DNA of 36,124 nucleotides from Bacillota bacterium (GCA_023441965.1 JAEZNB010000077.1:1-36124); one strand, 5' to 3'; shown: positions 8,348 through 16,482, counted from the stretch's first letter. Notes: generated by a model not told the origin, from the sequence alone. Program-made: numbers and translations.

Positions 8348-10306
8348 TTGAGTACAATATGTGGTCTGATCAGTAAGGGGGAACAGGAGCTTTGCAGCAG
8401 TGATTTTCGGTCTATGCTGGAATACCTGAGCAAATACCCCGGAAGCATTCCTTATCAATCGGAAAGCAGCAGTATCTGCCTCGGAAACACCATACAGCCT
8501 GTCGTGCCCCAGGATAAATTGGAGCGGCTGCCCAGGTACGGGCGGAATCAGGAGCTGGTCCTGGTGGCGGATGCAATTATTGATAATAGAGAACAGCTAT
8601 ATCATGAACTAAACCTGGAAGACAAACCCTTAGACCTGATCACCAACAGTGAACTGATTCTGGAAGCCTATATCCGTTGGGAACAGGAGGTACCGAAGCA
8701 TCTGATCGGGGATTTTGCCTTTGCGGTATGGAATGCGAAGAAGGAAGAATTATATCTCTGCAGGGATCATGTCGGAAAAAGAACTCTTTACTACTCCCTG
8801 GAGGAGGACCGGATTGCCTTCAGCACCCTGATCAGGCCCTTGCTGCTGATCAGAAAAAAGATTGCTTATTCGGAGCAATGGATCGCAAATTTCCTGGCAG
8901 TGGTAGAAGCCTTAAATGAGCTGGACCTGGAGCTGACCTTCTACGAAGGCATAAAGCAGCTTCCGCCTGCCAGTTATCTGCTGATAAGGAAGGATAAGAC
9001 TGAGCTGGTCAGGTACTGGAACCCGAAGGAGGTAAAGCCCCTTAAGCTTGAGAGCGATGAGGCTTATGAGGAGGCCTTCCGCAGGGTTTTTACGGAAGCG
9101 GTGGAATGCAGACTGAATGTGGAGGGTAACATCGGTATCATGCTGAGCGGGGGACTGGATTCAGGCTCTGTCGCCTGTGTTGCCGCCCGAAGCCTGGAGC
9201 AAAGGTCTCTGCGTCTGAAGGCCTACAGTGCGGTGCCCAAGGCAGACTATACTAACTGGCTGCCCAGGGGAGTGATTGCTGACGAGAGCAGATACATCAA
9301 TGAATTGGTCAGCCATTACCCCAATATAGACCTGACCTACTGTGCATCCGACCGGCTAAACGCTTATAACCAGCTGGATCACTTATGTCAGATCCAGGAG
9401 TACCCTTATAAATACTCCTCCAATCTTTTCTGGATTGACAGGATCGCACAGCTGGCAGGTGCAGATGGCTGTAAGGTCCTGCTGGATGGACAGTCAGGTA
9501 ACTTCACGATTTCCTACGGGGATCTGACAGACCATATCGTAACCCTATTACATAGAGGCAAATTTGTCACTGCCTATAAAGAAATCATGAAGTATGCAAG
9601 CTTCCATCAGCGGATACCCAAAAGTGTCATCAAGCATTTTCTGCTTCTCTATGCTCCGCCCTTTCTTAGGGATAGAAGGGGAAAGGCAAAATCAGAAGGG
9701 ACGAAACCGATTGCAAGCCTGGTCAGTCAAAGGCTGGCAAGCAAATGGAAGACCAAGCGGATCTTAAGACGGTATCGGCTGGGACATTATTATAAAAAGA
9801 GACCGACAGTTCGGGATGCAAGGAGAATGATCAGCAATCATCTGATCTTTGCCCAGGCAGGTGCGACAGAGGCCAGACTTTCAATCGAGTACGGAGTAGT
9901 ACGGCGCGATCCCACAAGGGATAAAAGGGTGGTAGAATTCTGTATGTCTTTGCCTGCGGAACAGTTTGTCAGAAATGGGATGGAGAGAAGTCTGATCAGA
10001 AGATCCATGAAAGGGATTCTGCCAGATATGATACGAATGAACATGAGAGAACGAGGAAGACAAAGTGCCGATTGGATTCAACGGCTGCAGCAGGAATGGA
10101 TCAGTATCAGGAAAGAATTTGACCAGGCGCTTACTGAGGACAGGATCAGGTCCTTCGCGGATACCGCTACGTTGAAAAACATGATATCCAGGATGGGAGA
10201 ATTGCCTTTGGATGAGGAATATTGTGAGGTGCAGGCTATCATGACAATCATTGTTTTGTCCCGCTTTCTTAGAAAGAGTGCACCTGATAATAGAATTATG
10301 ACCTGA
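8348..10306 (+). CDS. Lasso cyclase, asparagine synthetase-like (C protein)
   Basis: A 652-residue homologue of class B asparagine synthetase. The N-terminal half resembles the glutamine amidotransferase domain (STICGLIS start; GDFAFAVWN and LYLCRDHVGKRTLYYS are typical), but the nucleophilic Cys is not at position 2. It follows STI, as in many lasso cyclases where glutaminase activity is not needed. The synthetase half carries the ATP/pyrophosphate loop SGGLDS at 267-272. The expected reaction is AMP activation of an Asp or Glu side chain of the precursor followed by amide formation with the new N-terminus. The start is TTG 8348 with GAGGGG about 6 bases upstream; no better ATG exists. The gene is followed after 14 bases by the precursor gene. 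An ordinary AsnB is unlikely given the neighbours and the displaced Cys. Confidence 0.86.
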   Translation: MSTICGLISKGEQELCSSDFRSMLEYLSKYPGSIPYQSESSSICLGNTIQPVVPQDKLERLPRYGRNQELVLVADAIIDNREQLYHELNLEDKPLDLITNSELILEAYIRWEQEVPKHLIGDFAFAVWNAKKEELYLCRDHVGKRTLYYSLEEDRIAFSTLIRPLLLIRKKIAYSEQWIANFLAVVEALNELDLELTFYEGIKQLPPASYLLIRKDKTELVRYWNPKEVKPLKLESDEAYEEAFRRVFTEAVECRLNVEGNIGIMLSGGLDSGSVACVAARSLEQRSLRLKAYSAVPKADYTNWLPRGVIADESRYINELVSHYPNIDLTYCASDRLNAYNQLDHLCQIQEYPYKYSSNLFWIDRIAQLAGADGCKVLLDGQSGNFTISYGDLTDHIVTLLHRGKFVTAYKEIMKYASFHQRIPKSVIKHFLLLYAPPFLRDRRGKAKSEGTKPIASLVSQRLASKWKTKRILRRYRLGHYYKKRPTVRDARRMISNHLIFAQAGATEARLSIEYGVVRRDPTRDKRVVEFCMSLPAEQFVRNGMERSLIRRSMKGILPDMIRMNMRERGRQSADWIQRLQQEWISIRKEFDQALTEDRIRSFADTATLKNMISRMGELPLDEEYCEVQAIMTIIVLSRFLRKSAPDNRIMT

Positions 10307-10320
10307 AAGGAGGGAAAGAA

Positions 10321-10479
10321 ATGAAAGAATGGAACAAGCCTGAATTAATCAGTCTGAATGTACAGTTAACAAATGCCGGTGGCTATGGTCTTCCGGTTGA
10401 TGGTGTTGTATATCAGGTCGGTACGAACCTGTTGGTAGGTACCAGCGGACCGGCTCTTGATTACCCGATTGCCGAGTAA
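10321..10479 (+). CDS. Putative lasso-peptide precursor (A peptide)
   Basis: A 52-residue peptide too short for usual gene finders, with AAGGAGGGAAAGAA ending directly before its ATG. The leader has the lasso-type pattern W..P.L followed by L.V.LT, placing Thr17 two residues before a predicted cut after Asn18. The core would start AGGYGLPVD: Ala1 to Asp9 gives the nine-residue macrolactam seen in paeninodin-type peptides. The remaining tail has 25 residues, so the whole core is 34, longer than typical lasso cores. The C-terminus is Glu rather than the Ser used by known lasso kinases. Position 14 bases behind the cyclase gene and the family motif make this the obvious substrate; no second precursor is seen. 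Cut site, ring and threading are predictions. Confidence 0.8.
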   Translation: MKEWNKPELISLNVQLTNAGGYGLPVDGVVYQVGTNLLVGTSGPALDYPIAE

Positions 10480-10503
10480 GATAAAACATGTGGATAAGAT
10501 TTT

Positions 10504-10562
10504 ATAAGAAAGGATGTCAACTGACGATGAGGTATTATCATCTGCTTGGCATCCTTTCTTAT
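10504..10562 (+). terminator. Long stem-loop at end of lasso operon
   Basis: ATAAGAAAGGATGTCAA (10504-10520) pairs with TTGGCATCCTTTCTTAT (10546-10562) over 17 bp with one G-U pair. Inside the loop GATGA and TCATC can pair again. No T-run follows on the plus strand, but T-rich sequence lies within the distal arm. It probably marks the operon end or protects the 3' end of the precursor mRNA. Confidence 0.6.
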
Positions 10563-10772
10563 GATCGTGAAGGATAGATTAGGACAGCGGTTGATCATAG
10601 CGCAGATCGATAGGATAATGGGAGGAATGAGTGGTATCTCTTGGCAGCAGCTGCTAAGGGGTACCTTTTTTGAGGCTGCAAACTGTCAACAGGGTATAGA
10701 AAGCTCTTACTTCGTTAAAAAGAAAACACAAAAAAATTGGAAGTATATGGCTGGGCTTGTACCTGAATCATA

Positions 10773-10801
10773 TTGACGCTGGGGGGTAGGGGTTCTATAA
10801 T
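10773..10801 (+). promoter_or_regulatory. Strong promoter P1 in the rnf upstream region
   Basis: TTGACG (10773-10778) and TATAAT (10796-10801) with 17-base spacing, near consensus. The transcript would have a leader of about 220 bases before rnfC. The 10563-11029 gap contains no gene I trust. Confidence 0.7.
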
Positions 10802-10841
10802 GGGACTATAAGAGAGGCATATGAAACGAAAGCTATGTATA

Positions 10842-10870
10842 TTGACCAAAACGACATATTTTTTTATTGT
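10842..10870 (+). promoter_or_regulatory. Possible promoter P2 in the rnf upstream region
   Basis: TTGACC (10842-10847) and TATTGT (10865-10870) with 17-base spacing. The -10 match is moderate. It is followed by a T-rich stretch. Confidence 0.4.
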
Positions 10871-10937
10871 TTTTAAGTGCAATTTGTCTATTTTTTATAG
10901 CAGATACATTTTTCATCTGTCAGAATAAGTGAAAATA

Positions 10938-10946
10938 TGCTATAAT
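10938..10946 (+). promoter_or_regulatory. Extended -10 promoter P3 nearest to rnfC
   Basis: TGCTATAAT is a perfect extended -10 element (TG-N-TATAAT). No good -35 is present, as is usual for extended -10 promoters. The start point would be near 10953, about 75 bases before rnfC. Confidence 0.55.
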
Positions 10947-11029
10947 AAAGATTGTGTGCTTAGGGTACAGAACATTGTTTTTTATTTAACAGCGATAGAA
11001 TTATGAAAAGGAAAGAGGGTAAAGGTTAT

Positions 11030-12349
11030 ATGGCAAGGTCAACATTTTTGGGCGGAATCCATCCCTATGACGGAAAGGAATTAACGAAGGATAAGCCCAT
11101 CACTGTCCTTTTACCAAAGGGTGATCTGGTGTTTCCCATGTCCCAGCATATTGGCGCTCCCGCAAAGCCGCTTGTCGCCAAGGGGGATAAGGTACTGGTT
11201 GGCCAGAAGATAGGTGAGGCCTCCGGATTTATATCCGCAGACGTTATCAGCTCGGTTTCAGGAACTGTAAAAGCAGTTGAAAAACGCTTGACGGTATCAG
11301 GAAGATTGGTAGAAGCCGTTGTTATAGAAAATGACAATGAATACCAGACAGTTGAAGGTTTTGGCAGTGATGAAGATTATAGAAAGCTATCGAAAGCCGA
11401 GATCCGGAATAAGGTCAAGGAAGCCGGAATCGTGGGTCTGGGTGGTGCAGGCTTTCCCACTCATGTGAAGCTGGCACCGAAGGAAGAAGATAAGATCGAT
11501 TATGTCATTGTAAATGGAGCGGAGTGTGAACCCTACCTGACCTCAGACTACCGCTTGATGTTAGAGGAGCCTGAGAAGCTGGTAGAGGGTCTTAAGATTA
11601 TCCTTCAGCTCTTTGACAAGGCGAAGGGTGTGATTGCGATTGAGGATAATAAGCCCGAGGCAATCCAGCTGCTCCGGGAGTTAACTGCCAAGGAAAGCAG
11701 GATCGAGGTCAGAGCCCTGAAGACCAAGTATCCCCAGGGTGGTGAGCGTCACCTGATTTCCGTTGTGACCGGAAGAAAGCTGAACTCAAAGAAGCTACCT
11801 GCGGATGTCGGCTGCATCGTAGATAATGTGGATACCGTTATTTCCATCTATATGGCAGTTGCGAAGAATACACCCTTGATCCGCAAGATTATTACCGTGA
11901 CCGGTGATGCGGTCTCTCAACCCTCGAATCTGAATGTCAGGATTGGGACCTCCTATCAGGAGGTAGTGGAGGCAGCCGGTGGGTTTAAGACTCAGCCTGA
12001 GAAGATCATCTCCGGGGGACCCATGATGGGTACTGCACTTTTCACCCTGGATTTACCGGTCGGCAAGACGACCTCTTCCCTGCTCGCACTCGTGAAGGAC
12101 AAAGCGGCTGTGGAGGAAACCCCCTGTATCCGCTGTGCCAGGTGTGTGGAGGCTTGCCCTCTGCAGCTGATGCCCTTTACCCTGGCTGAACTGGGCAACC
12201 GTTCCGATGAGGAGGGCTTTATGAAGCTGGATGGGATGGAGTGCTGTGGCTGTGGCTGCTGTTCCTATGTATGCCCGGCAAAGAGAGGACTTACCCAATC
12301 AATCGTCCAGACCAAGAACAGCATTCTTGCGAAGAGGAAAAAGGGATAA
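11030..12349 (+). CDS. rnfC: Rnf complex subunit C, NADH-binding iron-sulfur protein
   Basis: Peripheral subunit of the Rnf ion-translocating ferredoxin:NAD+ oxidoreductase. In this complex electrons from reduced ferredoxin pass through RnfB and the membrane subunits to RnfC, which reduces NAD+. The 439-residue protein shows the Nqo1-like nucleotide/FMN region GLGGAGFPT (136-144) and two C-terminal [4Fe-4S] motifs: CIRC.RCVEACP, and a Cys-crowded stretch, CCGCGCCSYVCP, that fits C-x2-C-x2-C-x3-C. ATG 11030 is preferred over ATG 11003 because AAAGG lies just before it and the protein then begins MARSTFLGGIHP, as is usual for the family. It is first in the rnfCDGEAB operon, downstream of three promoter candidates. 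Confidence 0.95.
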   Translation: MARSTFLGGIHPYDGKELTKDKPITVLLPKGDLVFPMSQHIGAPAKPLVAKGDKVLVGQKIGEASGFISADVISSVSGTVKAVEKRLTVSGRLVEAVVIENDNEYQTVEGFGSDEDYRKLSKAEIRNKVKEAGIVGLGGAGFPTHVKLAPKEEDKIDYVIVNGAECEPYLTSDYRLMLEEPEKLVEGLKIILQLFDKAKGVIAIEDNKPEAIQLLRELTAKESRIEVRALKTKYPQGGERHLISVVTGRKLNSKKLPADVGCIVDNVDTVISIYMAVAKNTPLIRKIITVTGDAVSQPSNLNVRIGTSYQEVVEAAGGFKTQPEKIISGGPMMGTALFTLDLPVGKTTSSLLALVKDKAAVEETPCIRCARCVEACPLQLMPFTLAELGNRSDEEGFMKLDGMECCGCGCCSYVCPAKRGLTQSIVQTKNSILAKRKKG

Positions 12350-12418
12350 GCCTTAGGATATATGGTATTAGCAGCAGATGTATCAGACATCTGAATCAAA
12401 AAGAAAGAGGTGTAAGCT

Positions 12419-13414
12419 TTGAGTGATTTATTCCATGTATCGGCATCTCCCCATACCAGGAGTTCGATCACAACGAAAATCATTATGCTGGATGTATTGA
12501 TTGCATTAATTCCTACCAGCATATTCGGTATCTATAATTTTGGTTTAAATGCTTTATTGTTGATTTTAACTACGATAACAGCAAGTGTACTGACAGAGTA
12601 CGTCTACTGTAAATTTATGAAGAAACCGGTAAGCACCGGAGATTTAAGTGCGGCAGTCACAGGACTGATCCTGGCACTGAATCTACCTTCCACCCTTCCC
12701 CTGTGGATTGCTGCTTTGGGTGGTGTCTTTGCGATTTTAATTGTTAAGATGCTGTATGGCGGACTTGGACAGAATTTTATGAACCCTGCACTGGCAGGCC
12801 GTGCCTTCCTGCTGATCAGCTTCTCCAAAAGAATGACGGACTTTGTGGTGGAAAGCATCGCTGAGCCCTCTTTCACGGACTATCTGCATAAGGGAAGAAT
12901 GGCACTGGATGGAGTATCCAGCGCAACTCCTTTACAGTTGCTGAAGAATAACGAAAGCGTTGACCTGACGAAGATGTTTCTAGGTAATATCAGCGGAACC
13001 ATCGGTGAGACCAGTGCCCTTGCGATCTTAATGGGTGCGGCATATCTCTTATACAGAAAGGTGATTTCCTTAAGAATTCCTCTTTCCTATATCCTTACCT
13101 TTGCGATATTTGTTCTGCTCTTTGGCGGTAAGGGCTTTGATATGGAATATCTTCTGGCACAGGTCCTGGGAGGAGGTCTGCTTCTGGGTGCCTTCTTCAT
13201 GGCAACGGATTATGTTACAAGCCCCGCAACCAAGCTTGGTCAGCTTATATTCGGTATCCTCTTGGGTCTGTTTTCTGGAATCTTCCGTATGTTTGGTACG
13301 GCCCCGGAGGGTGTATCCTACGCGATCATCTTCTGTAATCTTTTAGTACCTCTGATTGAGAAGGTAAGCAGACCGAGAGTCTTCGGGAAGGAGCGTGTCA
13401 AAAATGCAAAATAA
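12419..13414 (+). CDS. rnfD: Rnf complex membrane subunit D with covalent FMN
   Basis: Integral membrane subunit of Rnf (331 residues) with about eight to ten hydrophobic segments. The covalent flavin attachment motif S-S-A-T is seen in DGVSSATPLQ, making Thr170 the expected phosphoester-linked FMN site. The start is TTG 12419, preceded by AAAGAGGTG; no ATG alternative gives the expected N-terminus SDLFHVSASPH. The 69-base gap after rnfC contains a 7-bp hairpin (CAGATGT at 12375, ACATCTG at 12387), which may adjust expression of the distal genes. The last codons overlap the start of rnfG. Confidence 0.95.
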   Translation: MSDLFHVSASPHTRSSITTKIIMLDVLIALIPTSIFGIYNFGLNALLLILTTITASVLTEYVYCKFMKKPVSTGDLSAAVTGLILALNLPSTLPLWIAALGGVFAILIVKMLYGGLGQNFMNPALAGRAFLLISFSKRMTDFVVESIAEPSFTDYLHKGRMALDGVSSATPLQLLKNNESVDLTKMFLGNISGTIGETSALAILMGAAYLLYRKVISLRIPLSYILTFAIFVLLFGGKGFDMEYLLAQVLGGGLLLGAFFMATDYVTSPATKLGQLIFGILLGLFSGIFRMFGTAPEGVSYAIIFCNLLVPLIEKVSRPRVFGKERVKNAK

Positions 13415-14054
13415 AAAGAAATCCTCCTTGTTGAAAGATGCGCTTGCGCTCTTTCTCATCACTCTGGTTTCCGGTCTGGGTCTCAGCTATGTATATGAGA
13501 TCACGAAGGAGCCGATTGCAATACAACAGGCAGAAAAGACCCTAGAGGCTTATCAGCGGGCCTATCCGGAAGCAGCCAGCTTCGAGAAGGATGAAGAGCT
13601 GATGAAATTGGCAAATGAGATTGACTTGACCTCCCTGGATCAGTCCTATCAGGGAACAACGATAAAAGAGATTAATAAGGCCTTTGACGGGCAGGGAAAT
13701 GGGATCGGCTATCTGGTTAAGGTCGTTACGAAGAAAGGCTATAACAAATCAACTCCCATGGAGCTTGCAGTCGCTTATGCCAAGGACGGAACCGTGATGG
13801 GTATTGATCTGATTACGATCAAGGAAACCGTAAACTTAGGTATGCTGGCAGCCGAGCCTGAATTCAAAGATCAGTTCTCCGGTAAGCAGGCAGAACAGTT
13901 TGCCTTGGTAAAGAGCGGCGCCACAGGGGATAACCAGGTGGATGCGATCGGCGGTGCCACCATCACCTCCAAGGCGGTTACCAATGCGGTAAATGCCGCA
14001 ATCGGCTTTATCAGGGAATATGCCACTGATTTGGGAGGTGGAGCAAATGAATAA
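13404..14054 (+). CDS. rnfG: Rnf complex subunit G, FMN-binding protein
   Basis: A 216-residue subunit with one N-terminal membrane helix (about 10-30) and an extracytoplasmic FMN-binding domain. The flavinylation motif reads AIGGATITSK, with Thr186 the likely FMN-linked residue; flavin transfer would need an ApbE enzyme, which is not in this window. ATG 13404 is chosen because AAGGAG (13388-13393) lies 10 bases upstream; the GTG at 13395 is too close to it. The gene overlaps rnfD by 11 bases and rnfE by 8, so these three genes are tightly coupled. Confidence 0.94.
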   Translation: MQNKKKSSLLKDALALFLITLVSGLGLSYVYEITKEPIAIQQAEKTLEAYQRAYPEAASFEKDEELMKLANEIDLTSLDQSYQGTTIKEINKAFDGQGNGIGYLVKVVTKKGYNKSTPMELAVAYAKDGTVMGIDLITIKETVNLGMLAAEPEFKDQFSGKQAEQFALVKSGATGDNQVDAIGGATITSKAVTNAVNAAIGFIREYATDLGGGANE

Positions 14055-14805
14055 GTATCTTGAAAGAATCTATAACGGTATTATTAAGGAAAACCCGACC
14101 TTTGTCATCATGCTCGGTATGTGTCCGACCCTGGCAGTAACGGCAACAGGTAATAACGGTTTATATATGGGTCTTACCACAACAGCCGTATTGGCAGCCT
14201 CCAATCTGCTGATTTCAGCGCTCCGGAAGCTGATTCCGGATAAGGTGAGAATTCCGGCATACATTGTGGTAGTAGCTTCCCTGGTTACGATCGTACAGCT
14301 TCTTTTAGAGGCCTATGTTCCTGTGGTAAACGAGCTGCTGGGCATCTATATCCCACTGATCGTGGTGAACTGCATCATCTTAGGAAGAGCAGAAGCCTAT
14401 GCGGCAAAGCATTCCATAGGCCTGTCCTTATTTGACGGTATCGGTATGGGCCTTGGTTTTACGGTTGCCTTGACCATCATCGGCTCTGTCAGAGAGCTGA
14501 TTGGTGCAGGAACGATTTTCAGCTATAAGATTACTCCTGCTTCCTTTGAGCCGATCTCCATCTTCGTACTGGCTCCCGGAGCCTTCTTCGTATTGGCAGT
14601 GCTTACTGCCCTTCAGAACAGACTTAAGCTGCCCTCCGCGACGAACGGATCCGTTCCGAAGTCGGAATTATCCTGTGGTGGTGATTGCGGTAATTGCTCC
14701 GGCAGTACTTATGCTGCCTTCCATGGGAAAGAAACCGGTTCGGAGCCTGCAGCGGCAAAACCGGCTCCCGCTAAGAATAAGGAAGCTGAGAAAGAACAGA
14801 ATTAG
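14047..14805 (+). CDS. rnfE: Rnf complex membrane subunit E with Cys-containing tail
   Basis: Integral membrane subunit (252 residues), paralogous to RnfA. Together they hold an intramembrane iron-sulfur centre by conserved cysteines: here Cys26 (GMCPTLA) and Cys109 (VNCI). ATG 14047 follows GGAGGTGG and gives the family N-terminus; an upstream in-frame start is inside rnfG. From about residue 193 there is an extra hydrophilic tail of some 60 residues with SCGGDCGNCSG (Cys210, 214, 217), then an Ala/Pro/Lys/Glu-rich end. The ordinary family length is near 200-230, so the tail is an add-on. It could bind metal or a partner, or simply be a soluble extension. Confidence 0.94.
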   Translation: MNKYLERIYNGIIKENPTFVIMLGMCPTLAVTATGNNGLYMGLTTTAVLAASNLLISALRKLIPDKVRIPAYIVVVASLVTIVQLLLEAYVPVVNELLGIYIPLIVVNCIILGRAEAYAAKHSIGLSLFDGIGMGLGFTVALTIIGSVRELIGAGTIFSYKITPASFEPISIFVLAPGAFFVLAVLTALQNRLKLPSATNGSVPKSELSCGGDCGNCSGSTYAAFHGKETGSEPAAAKPAPAKNKEAEKEQN

Positions 14806-14819
14806 GAGGATTGATTTAG

Positions 14820-15395
14820 ATGAAAGAGTTGTTAATTATTTTAATCGGCGCTGCCCTTGTAAACAACGTAGTACTAAGTCAATTCCTTGGCTTATGTCCC
14901 TTTGTCGGAGTTTCCAAGAAGACAGGAACTGCAGCAGGCATGGGCTCTGCGGTTATCTTCGTTATCACCGTAGCGTCAGCTTTAACCAGCCTGGTTTTTA
15001 ATTATATACTGGTTCCTCTGGATATGGCTTATCTTCAGACCATTGTATTCATACTTCTGATCGCCTGTCTGGTACAGTTTGTGGAACTGGTATTAAAGAA
15101 ATACAGCCGTGGACTTTACAATGCCTTAGGTGTATACCTGCCCTTGATCACAACAAACTGTGCGGTGTTAGGTGTAGCACTTCTGAACGTTCAGAGTGAA
15201 TATGGCTTGTTAACCAGTATCGTAAGCGGTTTCGGTACAGCTGCCGGCTTCACCATTGCAATTATTATCATGGCCGGTATCCGTGAGAGAATCGAATTCA
15301 ATCATGTCCCCAAGTCCTTCCAAGGCTCCCCGATCGTGCTGATCACAGCAGGTCTTATGGCAATTGCCTTCTTTGGATTTGCCGGCGTATTATAA
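14820..15395 (+). CDS. rnfA: Rnf complex membrane subunit A
   Basis: A 191-residue subunit with six predicted membrane helices, of the RnfA/NqrE family. Conserved Cys26 (LGLCPFVG) and Cys114 (TTNCAVLG) match the iron-sulfur ligands shared with RnfE in the middle of the membrane. The ATG follows AGGAGG by about ten bases and lies 14 bases after the rnfE stop. It works with RnfD and RnfE in ion translocation; whether Na+ or H+ is used cannot be told here. Confidence 0.96.
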   Translation: MKELLIILIGAALVNNVVLSQFLGLCPFVGVSKKTGTAAGMGSAVIFVITVASALTSLVFNYILVPLDMAYLQTIVFILLIACLVQFVELVLKKYSRGLYNALGVYLPLITTNCAVLGVALLNVQSEYGLLTSIVSGFGTAAGFTIAIIIMAGIRERIEFNHVPKSFQGSPIVLITAGLMAIAFFGFAGVL

Positions 15396-15409
15396 AGGAG
15401 GGATAAGTT

Positions 15410-16282
15410 ATGTTTCTACAGGAATTATTTGCAGCTAATATCCTTCCGGGTATGTTAGGGGCCTTAGATCTGGCAGGTGTAGGAATTGCTACAGCTGTGG
15501 TAGGTGGTACCGGTCTCTTCATCGGACTCTTCCTTGGAGTAGCAGGAAAAAAGTTTGAAGTAGAAGTGGATGAAAGGGAGATTCAGGTCAGGGAGCTGCT
15601 GCCAGGTGCCAATTGCGGCGGTTGCGGCTATGCAGGCTGCGATGCCCTGGCAAAGGCTATCGCGGAGGGAAAAGCACCCGTGAATGCCTGCCCGGTTGCA
15701 GTTCAGGCTGATTATGACAAGATTGCACAGGTAATGGGAACAGAATCTGCGGCAGAGAAGGATGAGGTAGCCTTCGTAAAATGTGCAGGTACCTGTGATA
15801 AAACGGTAAACAACTATGAGTACAGCGGTGTATGGGATTGTAAGAAGGCATCTCTGGCACCGGGAAATGCAGGTAAGAAGTGCAGCTACGGCTGCATGGG
15901 CTTCGGCTCCTGTGTGAAGGTATGTAAGTTTGATGCCATCCATGTAGTAGACGGTGTTGCAGTGGTGGATAAAGAGAAGTGTACCGGCTGCAGCATGTGT
16001 ATCGCAGAATGTCCCAACAAATTGATCGAGCTGATTCCCTATGAGGCAGAAACAAGAGTAGCCTGCAGCTCCAAGGATAAGGGCAAGGATGTGAAGGCAG
16101 CCTGCTCCACCGGCTGTATCGGTTGTAAGCTCTGTGTGAAGGCTTGTGAATTCGATGCGATTCATGTGGAGGATAACCTGGCCTATATCGATTACAGTAA
16201 ATGTACCAACTGCGGTAAATGCGCTGCTGTCTGTCCGGTCAAGGTAATCCATATCCAGAAGTCAGCGAGGGTCCCTGTATAA
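15410..16282 (+). CDS. rnfB: Rnf complex subunit B, ferredoxin-type iron-sulfur protein
   Basis: Electron entry subunit (290 residues) that accepts electrons from reduced ferredoxin. An N-terminal membrane helix (about 20-45) is followed by a [4Fe-4S] domain with Cys69, Cys72, Cys77 and Cys94 (NCGGCGYAGC pattern), then a Cys-rich linker and ferredoxin-like repeats such as CTGCSMCIAECP, CIGCKLCVKACE and CTNCGKCAAVCP. AAAGGAGGG directly precedes the ATG. Its position last in the operon is the arrangement known from acetogens and other clostridia. A long opposite-strand reading frame here is a codon-bias shadow. Confidence 0.96.
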   Translation: MFLQELFAANILPGMLGALDLAGVGIATAVVGGTGLFIGLFLGVAGKKFEVEVDEREIQVRELLPGANCGGCGYAGCDALAKAIAEGKAPVNACPVAVQADYDKIAQVMGTESAAEKDEVAFVKCAGTCDKTVNNYEYSGVWDCKKASLAPGNAGKKCSYGCMGFGSCVKVCKFDAIHVVDGVAVVDKEKCTGCSMCIAECPNKLIELIPYEAETRVACSSKDKGKDVKAACSTGCIGCKLCVKACEFDAIHVEDNLAYIDYSKCTNCGKCAAVCPVKVIHIQKSARVPV

Positions 16283-16372
16283 GACCTGACAGACCTTGTG
16301 AATCAGGTGATATCAAAGCTGGGATCGAAGGGTCATTTATAAGCTGCTGTTTCCTTATGGCTTTATAGAATC

Positions 16373-16444
16373 GGGGCATCATTAAGCTTTACTCCTACTG
16401 CGGTCAGTCAATGAACTGAGCAGTAGGGAAGCAGAGGATGCCCC
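16373..16444 (+). terminator. Branched stem-loop terminator of the rnf operon
   Basis: GGGGCATC (16373-16380) pairs with GATGCCCC (16437-16444), enclosing a second stem of CTACTGC (16395-16401) with GCAGTAG (16420-16426). A short TTT follows. Strong, structured end to the operon, although the T-run is poor. Confidence 0.7.
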
Positions 16445-16482
16445 TTTCATGATATAGAGTTTATGGAAACGGCATTTTTCAG

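Noticed and set aside
10546..10776. 76-codon plus-strand frame after the lasso precursor, considered as a missing B1
   Set aside because: It starts inside the terminator hairpin, has no ribosome binding site, and shows no PqqD/RRE pattern; promoter P1 lies at its end.
15464..16252. 262-codon minus-strand frame opposite rnfB
   Set aside because: It is fully opposite a certain gene and arises from its Cys/Gly/Ala codon use; no start signal or family pattern.
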